From Monilinia fructicola (Eukaryota > Ascomycota > Leotiomycetes > Helotiales > Sclerotiniaceae): DNA of 64,000 nucleotides. Below, one piece after another: positions 37,657 through 51,310 of the stretch (position 1 is its first letter; every line of letters begins with the position of its first letter). The stretch lies in contig VICG01000013.1 of assembly GCA_008692225.1 (NCBI GenBank), positions 1,550,001 to 1,614,000 of the forward strand. Direction: 5' to 3'. The notes beneath the pieces are model-generated. The model did no database searches. It worked only from the letters and a program-made list of their open reading frames with translations, and was not told the origin of the DNA. The translations under genes and the position numbers were made by a program.

Positions 37657-39174
37657 ATGGATCGAGGCAAAGCTTCTCCGATTCTGGCGCCTCGACACGA
37701 TTCCTCTGGCCGTGTTGGCAAGCCAGAATCTGCCGCTGAGAAGCTCGCATCGCTGAAAGCTAGAGTCGCAGCTGCAGTCGGTGGCAGTAAGGCAAAGGGT
37801 GGATTGAATGTTGGGTTACACCCTATGCTTGCGAAAGGAGGTTTAAATGTCGACCTCCATCCAGCACTACAAGACCTCGGACAATACAAACCCTCAAAAT
37901 CAGTTGCGCCCAAGTTCGCAACCAGTATCGGGAATGCTCGCCCTCAGCAAGAAAAGGCCGCCGCAAAGCCCAAGAACCAACTCGATATTTCGGGGCCCTC
38001 CATGGAAGAAATTCGCAACAACCCATACTTTGATATGAGTCTCGGCGGACAAACTGCGACACCGAAAAACAGACATTCAAGACAGCTGGTTTTCAATCAA
38101 AAGGGCAAATACATACAGCAAGCCAATGCTCTTCGACGACAGGCTGCCCTGGAGGCTATGAAAAAGCGTATTGCCGAGTCATCACGAAAGATTGGCATTG
38201 ATGAAGATATTGATACTGAGAAGAAATTCCTTGTAGAGGCACCACCAGAAATAGAATGGTGGGACGAAGGCCTGGTGGATGGCAAGAACTATGATAATAT
38301 TTCGAATCCAAAAATACTCAAGATTGGCACCCCAGACTCTATTATTACAGAATATATCCAACATCCCGTTCTCCTCGAGCCCCCCCAAGAAAAGAACGCT
38401 CCTGCGCCTAAGCCTATGTTCTTGACTGCGAAAGAGCAAGCTAAATTACGAAGACAGCGTCGAATGGCTGAATTGAAGGAACAGCAAGCAAAGATCAGAC
38501 TTGGACTAGAGCCGGCACCCCCGCCAAAGGTCAAGAAGGGAAATCTTATGCGTGTGTTGGGAGAAGAAGCTGTTAAAGATCCAACTGCAGTTGAAGCTCG
38601 TGTCAACCGAGAAATTGCAGAACGTCACCAGAAGCATGTCGAGACGAATGAGGATCGAAAGTTAACAAAGGAGCAGAGACATGAGAAATTGGCTGCAAAC
38701 CAGGAGAAGGATGCCGCGAAAGGTATCCACGCTATGGTATTTAAGATTGATAATCTTGCGAATGGCAGTCATAGATTCAAGATCGCCAAAAACGCAGAAC
38801 AACATGCTCTTACCGGCATTTGTATTTTACACCCACGGTTTAATTTGGTGATTGTTGAGGGTGGTGAGCACAGTATCCGGCAATATCGAAAGCTCATGCT
38901 TCAAAGAATAGACTGGACTGAAAACTCGCCTACGCGCATCAAGGAGGGTACAAAAGCTGACGCATTGCAAGATTGGTTAAAAGCGGAAGATGAGAAGGGA
39001 GAGCTGAAGGATATGACGTTGAACAGGTGCCAACTGGTTTGGGAAGGAGAGCAGAAGTCTAGGGCCTTCAGGAAGTGGCAAAGTAAGGTGTGTGAGACAG
39101 ATAGTGCGGCTCGAGATGCTCTGACGAGGTCAAAGATGGACAGCTTTTGGACCAAAGCGAAGAGTATGAATTAA
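37657..39174 (+). CDS. PRP3: U4/U6 snRNP splicing factor PRP3
   Basis: A single exon of 505 aa. After a low-complexity N-terminus (SLKARVAAAVGGSK) the PRP3 domain begins around residue 120 (NPYFDMSLG) and includes FLVEAPPEIEWWDEGLVDG and the basic, Lys/Glu-rich helical stretch TAKEQAKLRRQRRMAELKE. The C-terminal DUF1115-type domain (about 345-500) contains FNLVIVEGGEHSIRQYRKLM, RIDWTE and CQLVWEGEQKSRAFRKW. PRP3 binds U4/U6 stem II and the U6 3' end in the tri-snRNP. ATG 37657 is the first in frame. The 3' end faces RAD3 with 186 bp between stops. Confidence 0.92.
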   Translation: MDRGKASPILAPRHDSSGRVGKPESAAEKLASLKARVAAAVGGSKAKGGLNVGLHPMLAKGGLNVDLHPALQDLGQYKPSKSVAPKFATSIGNARPQQEKAAAKPKNQLDISGPSMEEIRNNPYFDMSLGGQTATPKNRHSRQLVFNQKGKYIQQANALRRQAALEAMKKRIAESSRKIGIDEDIDTEKKFLVEAPPEIEWWDEGLVDGKNYDNISNPKILKIGTPDSIITEYIQHPVLLEPPQEKNAPAPKPMFLTAKEQAKLRRQRRMAELKEQQAKIRLGLEPAPPPKVKKGNLMRVLGEEAVKDPTAVEARVNREIAERHQKHVETNEDRKLTKEQRHEKLAANQEKDAAKGIHAMVFKIDNLANGSHRFKIAKNAEQHALTGICILHPRFNLVIVEGGEHSIRQYRKLMLQRIDWTENSPTRIKEGTKADALQDWLKAEDEKGELKDMTLNRCQLVWEGEQKSRAFRKWQSKVCETDSAARDALTRSKMDSFWTKAKSMN

Positions 39175-39360
39175 AACAAAATTGCAAGCGTTAGCGGTGC
39201 TTATACATTTTTAATATTAGAGCCCTTGGCTCAAAATTAGATACCAGATGAACCAATTTATTCTGCTTTTTCAAACCATATAGGCGCCATAGCTATCCCA
39301 CAATCTGGTAATAATCCTCTTTCCCTTGCTATCAATCAGCGCCCACCCATCAAATTCTAC

Positions 39361-42244
39361 TTATGCATCTAGCTGCATCATCGACGCCTCCATTTCATCA
39401 TCATCCATACCATACTCATCTTCTTCAGCTGTTTGCTCGTTGCCTTCTTTGATACCATCCATTGGGTCACCCTGTCCACCACCCCTCAATGCTTGAAGAG
39501 TCTCCTCATACTGCTTCTCCTTAAACCTCTCCAAATCCTGTAGACTCCACGTGCTTATCCCTTCTTGATCCTTCGCCTTAAACGGCTGTGCCATATTCCG
39601 CAAGAACTTCTTGGCGCTTCCTACCGCCATATCAGTACTCAGATTTACCTCGCTATCGAGGATTGCCTGGTTGATCCATTTTGGGAGTTGAGTTCGCTTC
39701 TTCAGGAATCTACGATCTGCTAACACCATGATTCCGTAGTCATCTTTTCCGCGAAGTACACGACCTAAACATTGGGCTGCATGCCTCATGGCGTCGAACG
39801 ATAAGAAGTCATTTTCTCTTATCCGATACGTTTCCCGGAGAAATTCCAGACGTGCTTTTAAGATACGGGATTCGGTGTATTGGAATGGTACTCCGATACA
39901 GAGCACAGTACGTCCGTACTGGTGATCGAAATCAATACCCTCGCTAACCTTTCCACGAGCGACACAAAGAAGAATAGCTCCCCTTCCGTTGCAGCATGCC
40001 GTACGGTAAGTCTCTAACGCTAGAGACGTTTCTTGTGCATCAGGAGTTTCGACGAGAATAAGCTTGTATTTCCAGACTTCGTCTAAAATACCCATCCCTT
40101 GCCACATGCTAATGATCGACTCCATATATAGGTAAGATGGGAAGAAAACAACCATGCCATCCGGAGTCAGCTTAGACATCTCCGTTAATAGATTGCCGTA
40201 ATTGCGAACAACGGCGGGCTCGTTTCGGACTTGGAAGCCCGAAGAAATCGCAACTTGGTCAGATCCTCTGGTGACGATCATGGGCAAGAAAGAACGACGA
40301 GCAAGTGTCATGGGATAAGACTCCTGAACAACACACTCGAAGTTCAACATCTTGGGATACATTTCTAGCGGAGAAATAGTACCAGACGTGATGATGACAG
40401 AACTAAAGCGTTCAAAGACAGGCTTGATTGCTATGGCGGCATCAAGACAGGTGAAGTGGAGAACTGGATTTGGGACTTCGGCAGTATCAGATTCATAAGG
40501 CTCGAGAATAAGAAGGAACCCTTTCTCGTATGTTGCTACCAGAGTGGCAAATGTTGCTACTTCTTGAAGTGGTTGATAGTCCTCAATATTGGTAAGTTCT
40601 AAAGTTCGCACGAGGGATGTCAGACGTTCTGCACAAAATCTCAGAGGCTTTTTCTCGATAAATGTGTATTCCCTCAGATGAGCTAGAAAGGACGCTGGCG
40701 TCTCGGAGATAACCTGACGGACTTTCATCCGTGTCTTCTTGGCGTTAGCAGCTGTCTCCCCCATGCCATAGCTTTACACACCTTGAGGTATTCAATGAAT
40801 CGTTTCAGGAAAGTAACAAAATGCTCGGCTCTCCGAATGTTTCCGGGAACGGCTTCCTTGAGGAGATCATCCGGTAAAGCTAGAAATACGTGAGCAGGTA
40901 TGTATTATCGGGGTGTGATGAAATGAAAGCAAACCAGGGTTCGTCATGAAAGCATCCTCCGCTCGAGCTTCATCAGCATCCCGCAGTCCCTCAACCAGTT
41001 TGGGCGTACTCATCTTTGAGCTTTTCAGAATCACTATCTCTCAAGTCCGAGATCCTGTTCTCGAGATTGATTGCTCCACGAGTGGCCTTTCGAAGCGAAT
41101 CATCCGTGATATCAGTACTTAGGGACTCGATGCATACATTATCGATATTGTGTGCCTCATCAAATACAACTATGCAATCTTTTGATAGCTCCTTAGAAAC
41201 TCTCTCGGCAATTTTAGGGTCGAGTAAGTAATGGTATGAGTAAATGATAACGTTGCAGAATGACATCTACTTCAATCAGTCGCTGAAGCCAAAAAATCAT
41301 CATCACTTACCATTCGCCTCGAGGTGAAATAGGGGCATTGTTTGTGCTCTTCACCATATCTCATGATCCCATCTAATGTCCATACTCCGTTGGGTATTAA
41401 GTTATGTGGTTCGAGGAGGTCCAAATTCTAAGCACGTCAATAAAAATGCTGACCAGCGCAGCGGCGAAAGCACTTACATCATGGTAAATGCACACCGGCA
41501 CATCTTCACCTCTTTCCTTCTTTTCCTTCACGAATCCAGCGGTCAAACTTCGACATCGAGCATCTACAACAGCCCCACTCTTCTCCCGCTTTACAGAAGG
41601 ATGAAGACATAGATTCTTACGACTGGTCAACCCCAATCCACGGAAGTCTTCTTGATGTCCAAGCTGCTCCGCCCTGTACTTCATAAGAGCTTTCAGTTCT
41701 GCTAAAGCCTTCTCAATCTCGGACATAGTTCCTGGGCATTTGTTAGAATGATGGCCTTGTTCAGCTTCAGCTTCGGGGCTTGTCACGTGAGCAGTAAATA
41801 AGTTTGCGGTGCTCTGGGTAGTATTGCTGGTACGCTACGATCAATGATAACAGTGAGATGGTCTTTCCCGTTCCCGAAGGCATCTCCAAAACACAATGTC
41901 CGCCGGCGTCAAGCGTTCCTGTGGAAGATTATCAACATCGGCGAAGTGTGACGGTGAGCAGGCAAGGGGCGAATACTTTTAAGATCGCACATATAGCTTC
42001 ATCCACACCTCATGTTAGCATCAAAAGCTTTCTGCATAGCTTACGGCCAGTTAATTGACATACGCATATTGTTCTACGCCATAAGTTAGATTTTGGTTTT
42101 CGGTATCAAAATCGACATGAATGCCTGCTTACCTGGATATATTCTAGGATATGGAAAGAGCACTGGCAAGTCACTGATTTATCCATTAGTTCGACTAAGC
42201 TTTGTGTGATAGTAAGGATAGACATACTCAATATTGAACTTCAT
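39361..42244 (-). CDS. RAD3: TFIIH 5'-3' DNA helicase RAD3/XPD, apparent frameshift
   Basis: Eleven-part structure resolved: exons 42244-42228, 42173-42133, 42073-42064, 41996-41977, 41918-41787, 41731-41478, 41427-41311, 41266-40935, 40879-40782 and 40734-39361 (ten exons). The start [20 protein letters not shown] is typical of Rad3. Seen in order: Walker A MPSGTGKT, four FeS-cluster cysteines ([29 protein letters not shown]), the DEAH box [10 protein letters not shown], and helicase motif [16 protein letters not shown]. In exon 8 the frame breaks at an AAA run (40999-41001): DEYAQ must continue as [15 protein letters not shown]. Dropping one A gives 797 aa and correct phase at all later introns. 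The protein opens DNA in nucleotide-excision repair and supports TFIIH-dependent transcription. Confidence 0.9.
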
Positions 42245-44822
42245 CTTGAAGAGGCAGCACTGTTGGTGCTGTTGATGTTGCTGATCAAAATAATTGCCTT
42301 TGAAGGATGGAGTAAAACAGCCTTGTCATAAGGCTCAAAAGCGGCACCGCAACCGTGCTGTCGTCTTGTCTGTACAGAGTAGTTGTTCTAGAACTAACCA
42401 GTCGACAGGAACTCTGAGTACAGTACTCCGCAGAAATTGGTGCAACCAGACGCGGTCAATTGATATACAAATTTCCTTCCTACCTAGGTTTCTGGTTTCT
42501 TGGGCTTCCAAGGTTGGTTTTGATTTCGTGTTCGATTTTGATTTTGATTTTGATTTTGCTCTTTGAAGAATCGAGCTGTAGCTGTGTGTGAAAGGAACTA
42601 GGTAGATAGATATCCTTTCAGCTGGTCGAACTACCTAGGTAGCCCAGGTAGTTGTAGGCCGCCTCTGGATTGAATCTCGAGTCGAGTCACCAATCTTGCA
42701 AAGAGAGGAGCATTTGAGTGATATTCTTCGACGCGTCTAATAACCTTGAGTAGTAAATTGTTACAACAAGAATGTCCACGTCCTCGTGTACGTGTACGGG
42801 TATCCATGGATACCTTCATTATTCTTATACAGTACCTACCTAGGTTGCAGAGTATCGATCACAATAGAACTATAAATTGATGATAATCAATCTGATGTTC
42901 ATCATTTTGCAACTGGGTAATGAAATCTCCTCCTGTCCAACCACCAACACCAATCAACCATTCATAATCCACCCTGCTCATGGCTTTTGACTGGATACCT
43001 ATGAACGGAATCATAAAGAGCGAAGATATATTCATTCGATCTTTCCTGCCAATGGATTGTTTGATAATTCTTGGAGCAGCTAGTATAGTCAAGATATACA
43101 TGCCCCCTTCCACAAGGATCAAATTTGCTATTTGAACCACATGATCCAATCTTGATTTTGAAAATGCCGAATACTCCCTCCTTATTTATAGATTGCTCGT
43201 TCTATCGGATACTTGATGGCCAGTAATAGTGCATACCCATCTAGGTCAATCTTTGCTTGACATGCACAAGCTGGCATGCAGAACAGTAAGTAGATGACTC
43301 ACATTACAAGATTATCATCCTCAGCATTTCAGGATTCGATGTCCTCGAGAGGTATCAATTGGCATTCACGAGCCTACCACTCGCCTCGCATTATGATAGG
43401 AGCCGCCTGAGTTGCCTCGAACAAATACATCATTTATATAATGTGTGAAGTTTGATTCAAAAATTGCCCTTGGTTCTAAAGTCGAACGAAATCGTTCATT
43501 TTGTTCTTATAAACTATGTGACCTGTGCTTCCTCCGTTCCTTTTCTTCAATTCCAATTTCAATATCTGTATTTTATTCTAAATATCGTAGCGAATTATCG
43601 GTTTCTATATACTTGGAAGGCAATAAGATTGTGGAGTGTGTGATGTGAATGAAGATCCCCAAAGGACCTCCATGTAGAAGTGCTGTGGTCAATGATATCA
43701 CCAACTATGCGGCATCAAGTCCTAAAAAGCACTTTCAATATTGAGATGGGCTGAAAAATATCATGAGATTCGTTGTGACTGATAAAGTCATGATAATGGA
43801 GGTTGGTTGAAATAGCCAAGGTAAAATTCCCCCGAAACCAAACAATTTATCCTGAAAAAACAATGGAAATTCATTCCAGCAGAAGATGAAGCACTGATAT
43901 ATGGAGTTTTATCATTGCTGTCTACCAGTTGATGGAGGTGTAAAGTATCTTTTGTTTTAGGGGCAGAAGATGAAGCATCGATATTGAGCTTTCTCTAAAA
44001 CGAGACAAGAGGCAAGAATTGGAAACACCGGCAGTCCGGGCGAATAGCAATTGCGTGATGAAGGAAGGTGGATGATAGAGTATAACCTATATCAACAGCT
44101 GTTACAGACTTTCGTGGCATGGATCGTATAAGTAGTTAGAAGAAAAGAACAAGAACGAAGGATTGGTTCGGTGGTAGGTATAGTCATTGTGTTCATCATC
44201 TGTAGGGAACGGGGTTAGGGGAAATGCGAGGAAAGAACGCGTGCGAGGGATTGAAGGGTAGGTAGTTGACATTCAAACCCCTCTTCAACCTCTCTTGACA
44301 CTCAGAACTGGTTGAGATATGAGATCGTTCACCGTCAATAGTCAAAAGGTAAAAACAAAGACAGCCATAATGACGAGCCGCATGATTATATCGAGGTTGG
44401 CGCGTTGTGACTCGAATGGCTAAGAGCCAAGTGTCGTGCAATAAAACGCCAATTGCGTCTGTACCCTCTCGCTTCTTTTTCTTTCTTCAAAAAGGTAAGG
44501 CAAAAGTATCGCCTTGAATGTCAATGGTAGCAGCAATGTCACATCACAAGCATGGGCAGAAGATGTAGTTTGAAAGATAGATAACTAATCGTGATTGTTA
44601 TCTGATGTCATTAGCTCAGCGCACCATCGCTGGCTGAATAATGTACAGCCTGTAAAAACGCAGGTTCCCCCATAAAATGAAATTGAACTCCATGCCGTAA
44701 AACCCTTGTAAGATACCCCCAAAGCATTATCATCCACCCCGATCCATCGCTATTGTCAACGACCTAAAGCCGAAGCACTTTCAAGCTGAAGGCATCGAGA
44801 AGTCAAAAAAGAAACCCAAAGC
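42245..44822. other. Intergenic region, no supported gene
   Basis: 2.6 kb holding the RAD3 promoter at the left and the H3 3' region at the right. It contains a GATTTT hexamer run (about 42533-42562) and several TACCTAGGTA-type palindromes (42481, 42633, 42837). Short open frames (for example on the minus strand 42859-43149) show no domain or codon signal I trust. Confidence 0.5.
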
Positions 44823-45481
<659 letters not shown>

Positions 45482-46005
45482 TGTTGATACTTCAAATGGA
45501 TAAGTTGATGAAGTTGTAAAGTGGTTGTTGTGGATTGATGAAATTATTGAAGTGGATATTGAAGTGGTGGTTGTATGATGTAGAAGGGAAGAGATTGAAA
45601 TGGGCGGAGGGCGATTATTTGTATCTGAAAGTACGCTAGTGAGTGATTGATTTGGCTGTGCTTTTTGAAAACAACGCTAGCGTGATCTGTATGGGAAAGA
45701 ACGAATTGTTTGAATGGTTTAGGAAAAAGAGATGTTTTTGTTTTCAAAAGTTGAGTGACCAATAGGAATTTATGATTTAATATTTGAGTGGCCCTAGTGT
45801 AAGAAGTGGATTTGATTCTAAAACAAGGATTTTACACTTACCCGACGTAGCAATTAATTATGCCACAGGATAGAGAGCCAAGGAAGAGACCAGTCTGATT
45901 TGAGTAGGTAGAGGGTTAGTCAGCCACGTAGGTGGTAGGTACAGTAGGTGGGTGCAGTACCTAGGTAGGTAGTACTAGAGGTACAGCATCTGAATACTGG
46001 GGTAA

Positions 46006-46096
46006 GAAAGAGGAAGAAGAAAGGGAAGGAAGGGAAGAAAGGGAAGGAAGGGAAGAAAGGGAAGAAAGGGAAGGAAGGGGAAGAGGAAGGGGATGA
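46006..46096. repeat. Purine microsatellite (GGGAAGGAA/GGGAAGAAA)n
   Basis: Homopurine tract of 9-10-bp units. It is a polypurine/polypyrimidine stretch in the H3-H4 spacer. Confidence 0.85.
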
Positions 46097-46610
46097 GTGG
46101 ATGATCTTTTGAGAGGAGAAGCAGGAAGATGAAAGGGGAGCTGTAAGGAATGTATTGTACTATTATACTGCACTGAGCACTCTCTGTATACACTTGGTCG
46201 ATCCTCTTACAATTCATTCATTCATCCCAAATATGCTTTCTGCACATGGACTGATACATTGATATAACCGACCATCCATCCATCCACCCTCCATCTTCCT
46301 TTCTTTCTTACCTTTCCTATAGTATCTAACCATTCCTGTTCTCGTCCATTATATTCTCCTCAGCCCAACTCAACCATTCAAAAACCTCGCTGAAAGAAAC
46401 CGTAGCCATCACATGATGATCTGAAGCTACCACAGTACCTAGGTAGATACTTATCTACCTTGTGACTGTATCTACCTATCTACTAGGTACTTACTGTAAT
46501 AATTATCCGTTGGATTTCCCTATAACCTTTTCCTCAACCTACCTAGTAGTATCATTCATTTTTGCTTAATCCCCTGCCCTATTTTAATATCCCCAGTTAT
46601 AGCCTTTTTA

Positions 46611-46720
46611 CTTATTTATTTATTTATAGATTTATTTGTTTATTTGTTTATTTGTTTATTTATTTATTTGTTTACTTATTTATTTGTTTATTTATTTATT
46701 TATTAATTTATTAATTATTT
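46611..46720. repeat. Microsatellite (TTTA/TTTG)n, imperfect
   Basis: Tetranucleotide array followed by ATTATTCATT-type short tandems to about 46765. Confidence 0.85.
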
Positions 46721-47243
46721 ATTATCTATTATCTATTATTCATTATTCATTATTCATCATTTATTATTTATAAGTTTATTATTTATCTACTAATTTCTTT
46801 CTTTTCTTTCTTTCTTTATCTAATTATTTATCTATTCACCAAATGTATTTTATCTTCTCATTTCTAATTTCTTATTTCCTCTCCTGTCGCCCTGTAACCC
46901 AAATATTGCATCAATCACATGCTTGCATTTTCCGTTCCTGTTTATTTCCTCTTCTCGTTTACCAATCATAATTTCCAGTGCTTGCTTACTTAATTCTTAA
47001 TGTGGATCCTCTCTGACCTTTTGCTGATTTCATCTAAATAGTACTAGCGTCGTTTGATTTTAGCGTGGTGATGCGAAAGGGTCGTTAGTGCATCTTTTGA
47101 TAAGAAGCATTGGAACTTCTTCCCAAATATTGAATCTTATTATCAAGATATTTCATTCTCAACACCACCATCTGCAAAGAACTCTTCCAAACAAAAACAA
47201 ATAACCACCTCAAACCCAATTCTTTAATAACCCCACATTCATC

Positions 47244-47718
<475 letters not shown>

Positions 47719-49370
47719 ATTGTTACATGTTTACGGTTCTTTTCTACGTCTATTATGAATTTTCTTCCTCGACTTGTTGTGTCGGAAGATGGGTGTGTTA
47801 CGGGAATGGGTCTTGCTTTTAGGTGTTTTATTGTATCATAAGGATATTGGGGTATTCCGGCATGGTTGGTCCATGAGATAATCAAAACCATCAACACACA
47901 GTTCTTGATCCTCGTACTTTTTTCCATCTCGTGCATGTTTTGTCTTGACGCGTCGTTCAATGTTGTTCAGGTATCAATTCGGTCAACGCGTCATCCTTAA
48001 CCCGTGTCACCCTTCTCGCCTTCCCACCCATATAGCGTCACCGACTTTCTCTATTTGATAGCTACAGTTCGTCTTCATTATTCCTGCAAGTTTAACTCTT
48101 CGTGTTTTGCCTTGGTCTAGGCTGATGTTTTGTGACTGAAGTCAATATACATTATATCTACACGTGAGAATCTCGGTGCTCTTGAATCATTCCTTCTGTC
48201 TTTATAATAACTAGAAGGATACAATGACCCTTAGTTATAATCTATCTTCGCTGTGTTGTTAGTCCTAAATGAACATCGCCACAATTATACCATGCCTTGT
48301 AGCTTTGTAGCCGTCTTTCTTTGGGAGATGGAACAGTTTATATACACGTGCAATTTATCTCACTGCATGATTCCTATTCACATTTACCGTTATCATGTTT
48401 CTGGTCTTACCGTAATTCCTGGAGAAAGATTATACTCATCTTACTGATGGTCATCCTGGTCAAACTAGTGGTTCGATAATGAGATAGACAATGACTTAAG
48501 TGCAGATGATCAGTGTGAGCGTTTAAATGAATACGCCCAGTTGCGTATTATAGACCAGTGTGGTGAAATTGATGACAAGTATACCCTTCGATACCATCTT
48601 ATGCACTTGGCTGTCCGTGCTTTCTTTTTCGTTCAGCCAGCATACACATATTCAACGTTCCTTCACGCAGTGAACATTGCAGTGCTTGATATCATTCCCG
48701 GTGATACAGCATGGTTTACTGTTCCCACGTCCATGTATTTTCCACTTCAGACTTGCGTTGACGTGCTTGAAGTAGCCGGAAATTCGTGTGAATCACTACC
48801 ACTTGAGGGAGATGCATTGGTCAGCAAGGTACAAATGGTTCCTAAGAGAAAATATGCTTCGGGCTTGATGAAAATATATCAGCAATGAGTGGGAAATATC
48901 CTTGACCGTTGGAGTTCAAGTTACGTCAGCACTACATTGATTGATTTCCTCAACTTGTATACTGCTGATGGCAACCATAAGAAATTTTGTGAACATTCAA
49001 GCCTCTGCAGGTGATCAAAGCCAAACACTGAAAACATAGCGAATAACATGGTAGAGGGGTACCTCCCAGTTTCTGATATCACAAAAAACCTAACTATCGC
49101 CTGGTTGCGTACGACGGGTTGTATAGTCTGGTAGTAGAGTATAGGTTGATGAGATAATATGAGATTTAAGCATATCGATATCCTTAAAGTACTCATCTAC
49201 CTACGTCGAAGGTCAATGGGATGGTCCAAGGTATACCGTGGATATTAGGGATTTCTAGAGTACCAGTTTTTATGGCAATATGCTGTATAATTGCTGAATC
49301 CTTATGTATATAGTGGCAGGAGCTTTCAAATGTTTACATTGAAATATTTTCGGAATACTATATTAGTTTT
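47719..49370. other. Region between histone H4 and the AT-rich block
   Basis: The first part should be the H4 3' UTR. An open frame from 48469 to 48888 on the plus strand reads plausibly (LRYHLMHLAVRAFFFVQPAY, ending MKIYQQ) but has no ATG near its start and no family I recognise; it could be a gene remnant. GC drops sharply from about 49370. Confidence 0.4.
48469..48888 (+). pseudogene. Orphan open frame, possible gene remnant
   Basis: About 139 codons, open from a TAG at 48466, with no in-frame ATG in its first third. The composition is ordinary protein-like and it sits at the edge of the degraded AT-rich block. No domain or homologue recognised; it may also be chance. Confidence 0.2.
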
Positions 49371-49700
49371 AAAATGGCTTCAAATACAATATTAGCTTTA
49401 AAACACTAGTATACCGTTCTCAATCCCATTTCAACTTCTCTTCATTTCAACATCATCAACTTCATTTCAATTTCATTGATACCATCATTTACTTAATCAA
49501 AAGTAAGTCATTTTAACCAATTTCATTGTTTTTCACCTCGCTTTCGCCCTCCTATTTCGAAGGCGCCTCCGTATTCTATAATAACGTACCCTAGAGTACT
49601 ACAAACATAACAATATGCCATATTTGAAACATAGCGTATTGCCATATATATAATTGTATATTACTATATATAATAAGGTGATCCAATAATATTTAAGTAT

Positions 49701-49930
49701 ATAAGTTGCCTACTCTACTTCTCGCCATCCTCCTCATTTAGCTAGCATTCTATAATAAAAATAACTATTTTAATATATTAATAATTCATTATATAATTAA
49801 TATAAATGATTGAAAATGTAAATAATAATTTTATATATAAAAATCTATAAATTCTGAAAATCTTGAATTTTTATTATTTTTTATAAAGAAGAATAAATAG
49901 AAAGTTATAAAAGATTGGAATTCCAACTTT
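49701..49930. mobile_element. Foldback-family copy 1, left arm only
   Basis: GTTGCCTACTCTACTTCTCG and the next 200 bp match the left arm of the element at 53211 with mostly transition differences (for example CATTTGGCCAGCATT versus CATTTAGCTAGCATT). The match ends at a (GTA)n tract at 49930. Confidence 0.6.
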
Positions 49931-49961
49931 CGTAGTAGTAGTAGTAGTAGTAGTAGTAGTA
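49930..49961. repeat. (GTA)n tract, possible LINE 3' tail junction
   Basis: About ten GTA units at the point where the foldback copy 1 is interrupted. It resembles the TAC-type tails of the LINE-like copies at 52130 and 61846 and may mark a third, minus-oriented insertion. Confidence 0.5.
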
Positions 49962-50889
49962 TTGGTTTGAGTTCTATTTGATTTCCTTAGAAGTATAAGA
50001 ATATACTAAGCTAAGGAATTATATATAAAATCCTATATAAAAAAATCAAAAAGGGTTTTTTGCTTACAAATATATAATTTCAAATCCTTAATCTTATAAT
50101 ATTTCAATTCTTTTATATAACCTTCAAAAGTATTCTAAAGTAAAGTATAAATGTTATCGATTTTGATGTCTCTCCTAATTCGCTTAAAATAAAATATTGT
50201 TTTTCAAGTTGAAAAAATACTCTAAGTAGCTTTGAGCTCCTTTAAACAGACTTTAATTCATAACCTTGATATCCTTAAATACTAAAATCTTGAAAATTCG
50301 AAAAATACCTTCTCCTTTCTAAATAAGCCTCTTTTATTCCTTAATTCTTTTTTTGATAAATAAATAAAGGTTTTTTATATATAAAATATTCCTTTACTTC
50401 TTCCAATAGCTTCATTTTTGCGTTTAATACGTTTTGAAAGATATTTGGCCATTTAAAATATAAATATTATCTGAAAAGAAATTAAAGTTGAATTGAAATA
50501 AAGGATAATATTATATTATAAAACTATATTTAATTAAAAATTACAAAATTTGAAGATTATTATTATTTTTAACGTTAAAAAAAGCCCTTAAAAATGATCT
50601 ATGATAATATAATTCAAGATATAAAACGATAACATTATAGCTTTATTGAATAATTCGATTGACTTAATTTTAGCTTTATAGACTCTTATAATAAATTGCA
50701 ACTATATGTTTATAGAGGGTCACTATATATAGATATTGAATCATCGCCTCCTATTTCAATTTTCGATTTGTATACAAATCTTTCACAAGATCAAAGTCTT
50801 TAAAAAAGAATATTTATTTAACAAAAATATCTAAATATAATCTACAAGTGTTTAAAGAGTTATTAAAATCGACTTTGATTGAATTTATC

Positions 50890-51310
50890 AAGCTTACACA
50901 ATAATCTAAAAAAACGTTATTTTCTTACTTTTGCCTTAAATACTGTTTATTATAATCTTGACTGCCTTATAATATTAATTGTATTATTTTTGCAATAAAA
51001 TAACAATATTAAATAAAGAAAACATCCCCATATAATCTCCGCTAGCTTTAAATTTCATAAATTTATCAAAACCTTAATCATTATTCATTTTTATATAATA
51101 AAATGTAAAAAGATTATATAAAAAAATTTAAAATAGATTCTTGATTTTCTCTCTTTTTTGAATTAAATAACAATTAATCTACTAATAATTTTATCGCGAA
51201 TATCATTAATATCCATTTTGTAACATTCAAATATAATTAAAAGCAATTTAATAATATTATTATAAAATTTATATTAATAAATAATGATTTTGTAATTATA
51301 TATAGTAATA
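50890..51310 (+). repeat. Long direct repeat A, copy 1
   Basis: Matches 54280-54700 in the same orientation. Shared landmarks are TTCTTACTTTTGCCTTAAAT, CTGCCTTATAATATTAATT/TTGCCTTATAATATTAATT and AATATTAAATAAAGAAAACA. Differences are mainly transitions. Confidence 0.7.

Larger units (their letters stand above)
45482..47243. promoter_or_regulatory. Shared H3/H4 divergent promoter region with simple repeats
   Basis: 1.76 kb between divergent H3 and H4 start codons. A CCAAT box at 45759-45763 lies about 280 bp upstream of the H3 ATG, and CT-rich sequence precedes the H4 start. The middle holds a purine array (46006-46096), TACCTAGGTA palindromes (45958, 46437) and a TTTA/TTTG array (46611-46720). 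Other control sites cannot be assigned by eye. Confidence 0.5.

Noticed and set aside
42859..43149. 96-codon minus-strand frame upstream of H3
   Set aside because: No recognisable motif or context; probably chance.
49400..49620. Possible 5' end of a gene cut off by the AT-rich block (GTAAGT donor at 49503)
   Set aside because: Only one splice-like site and no convincing coding frame; noted in the block entry but not called.
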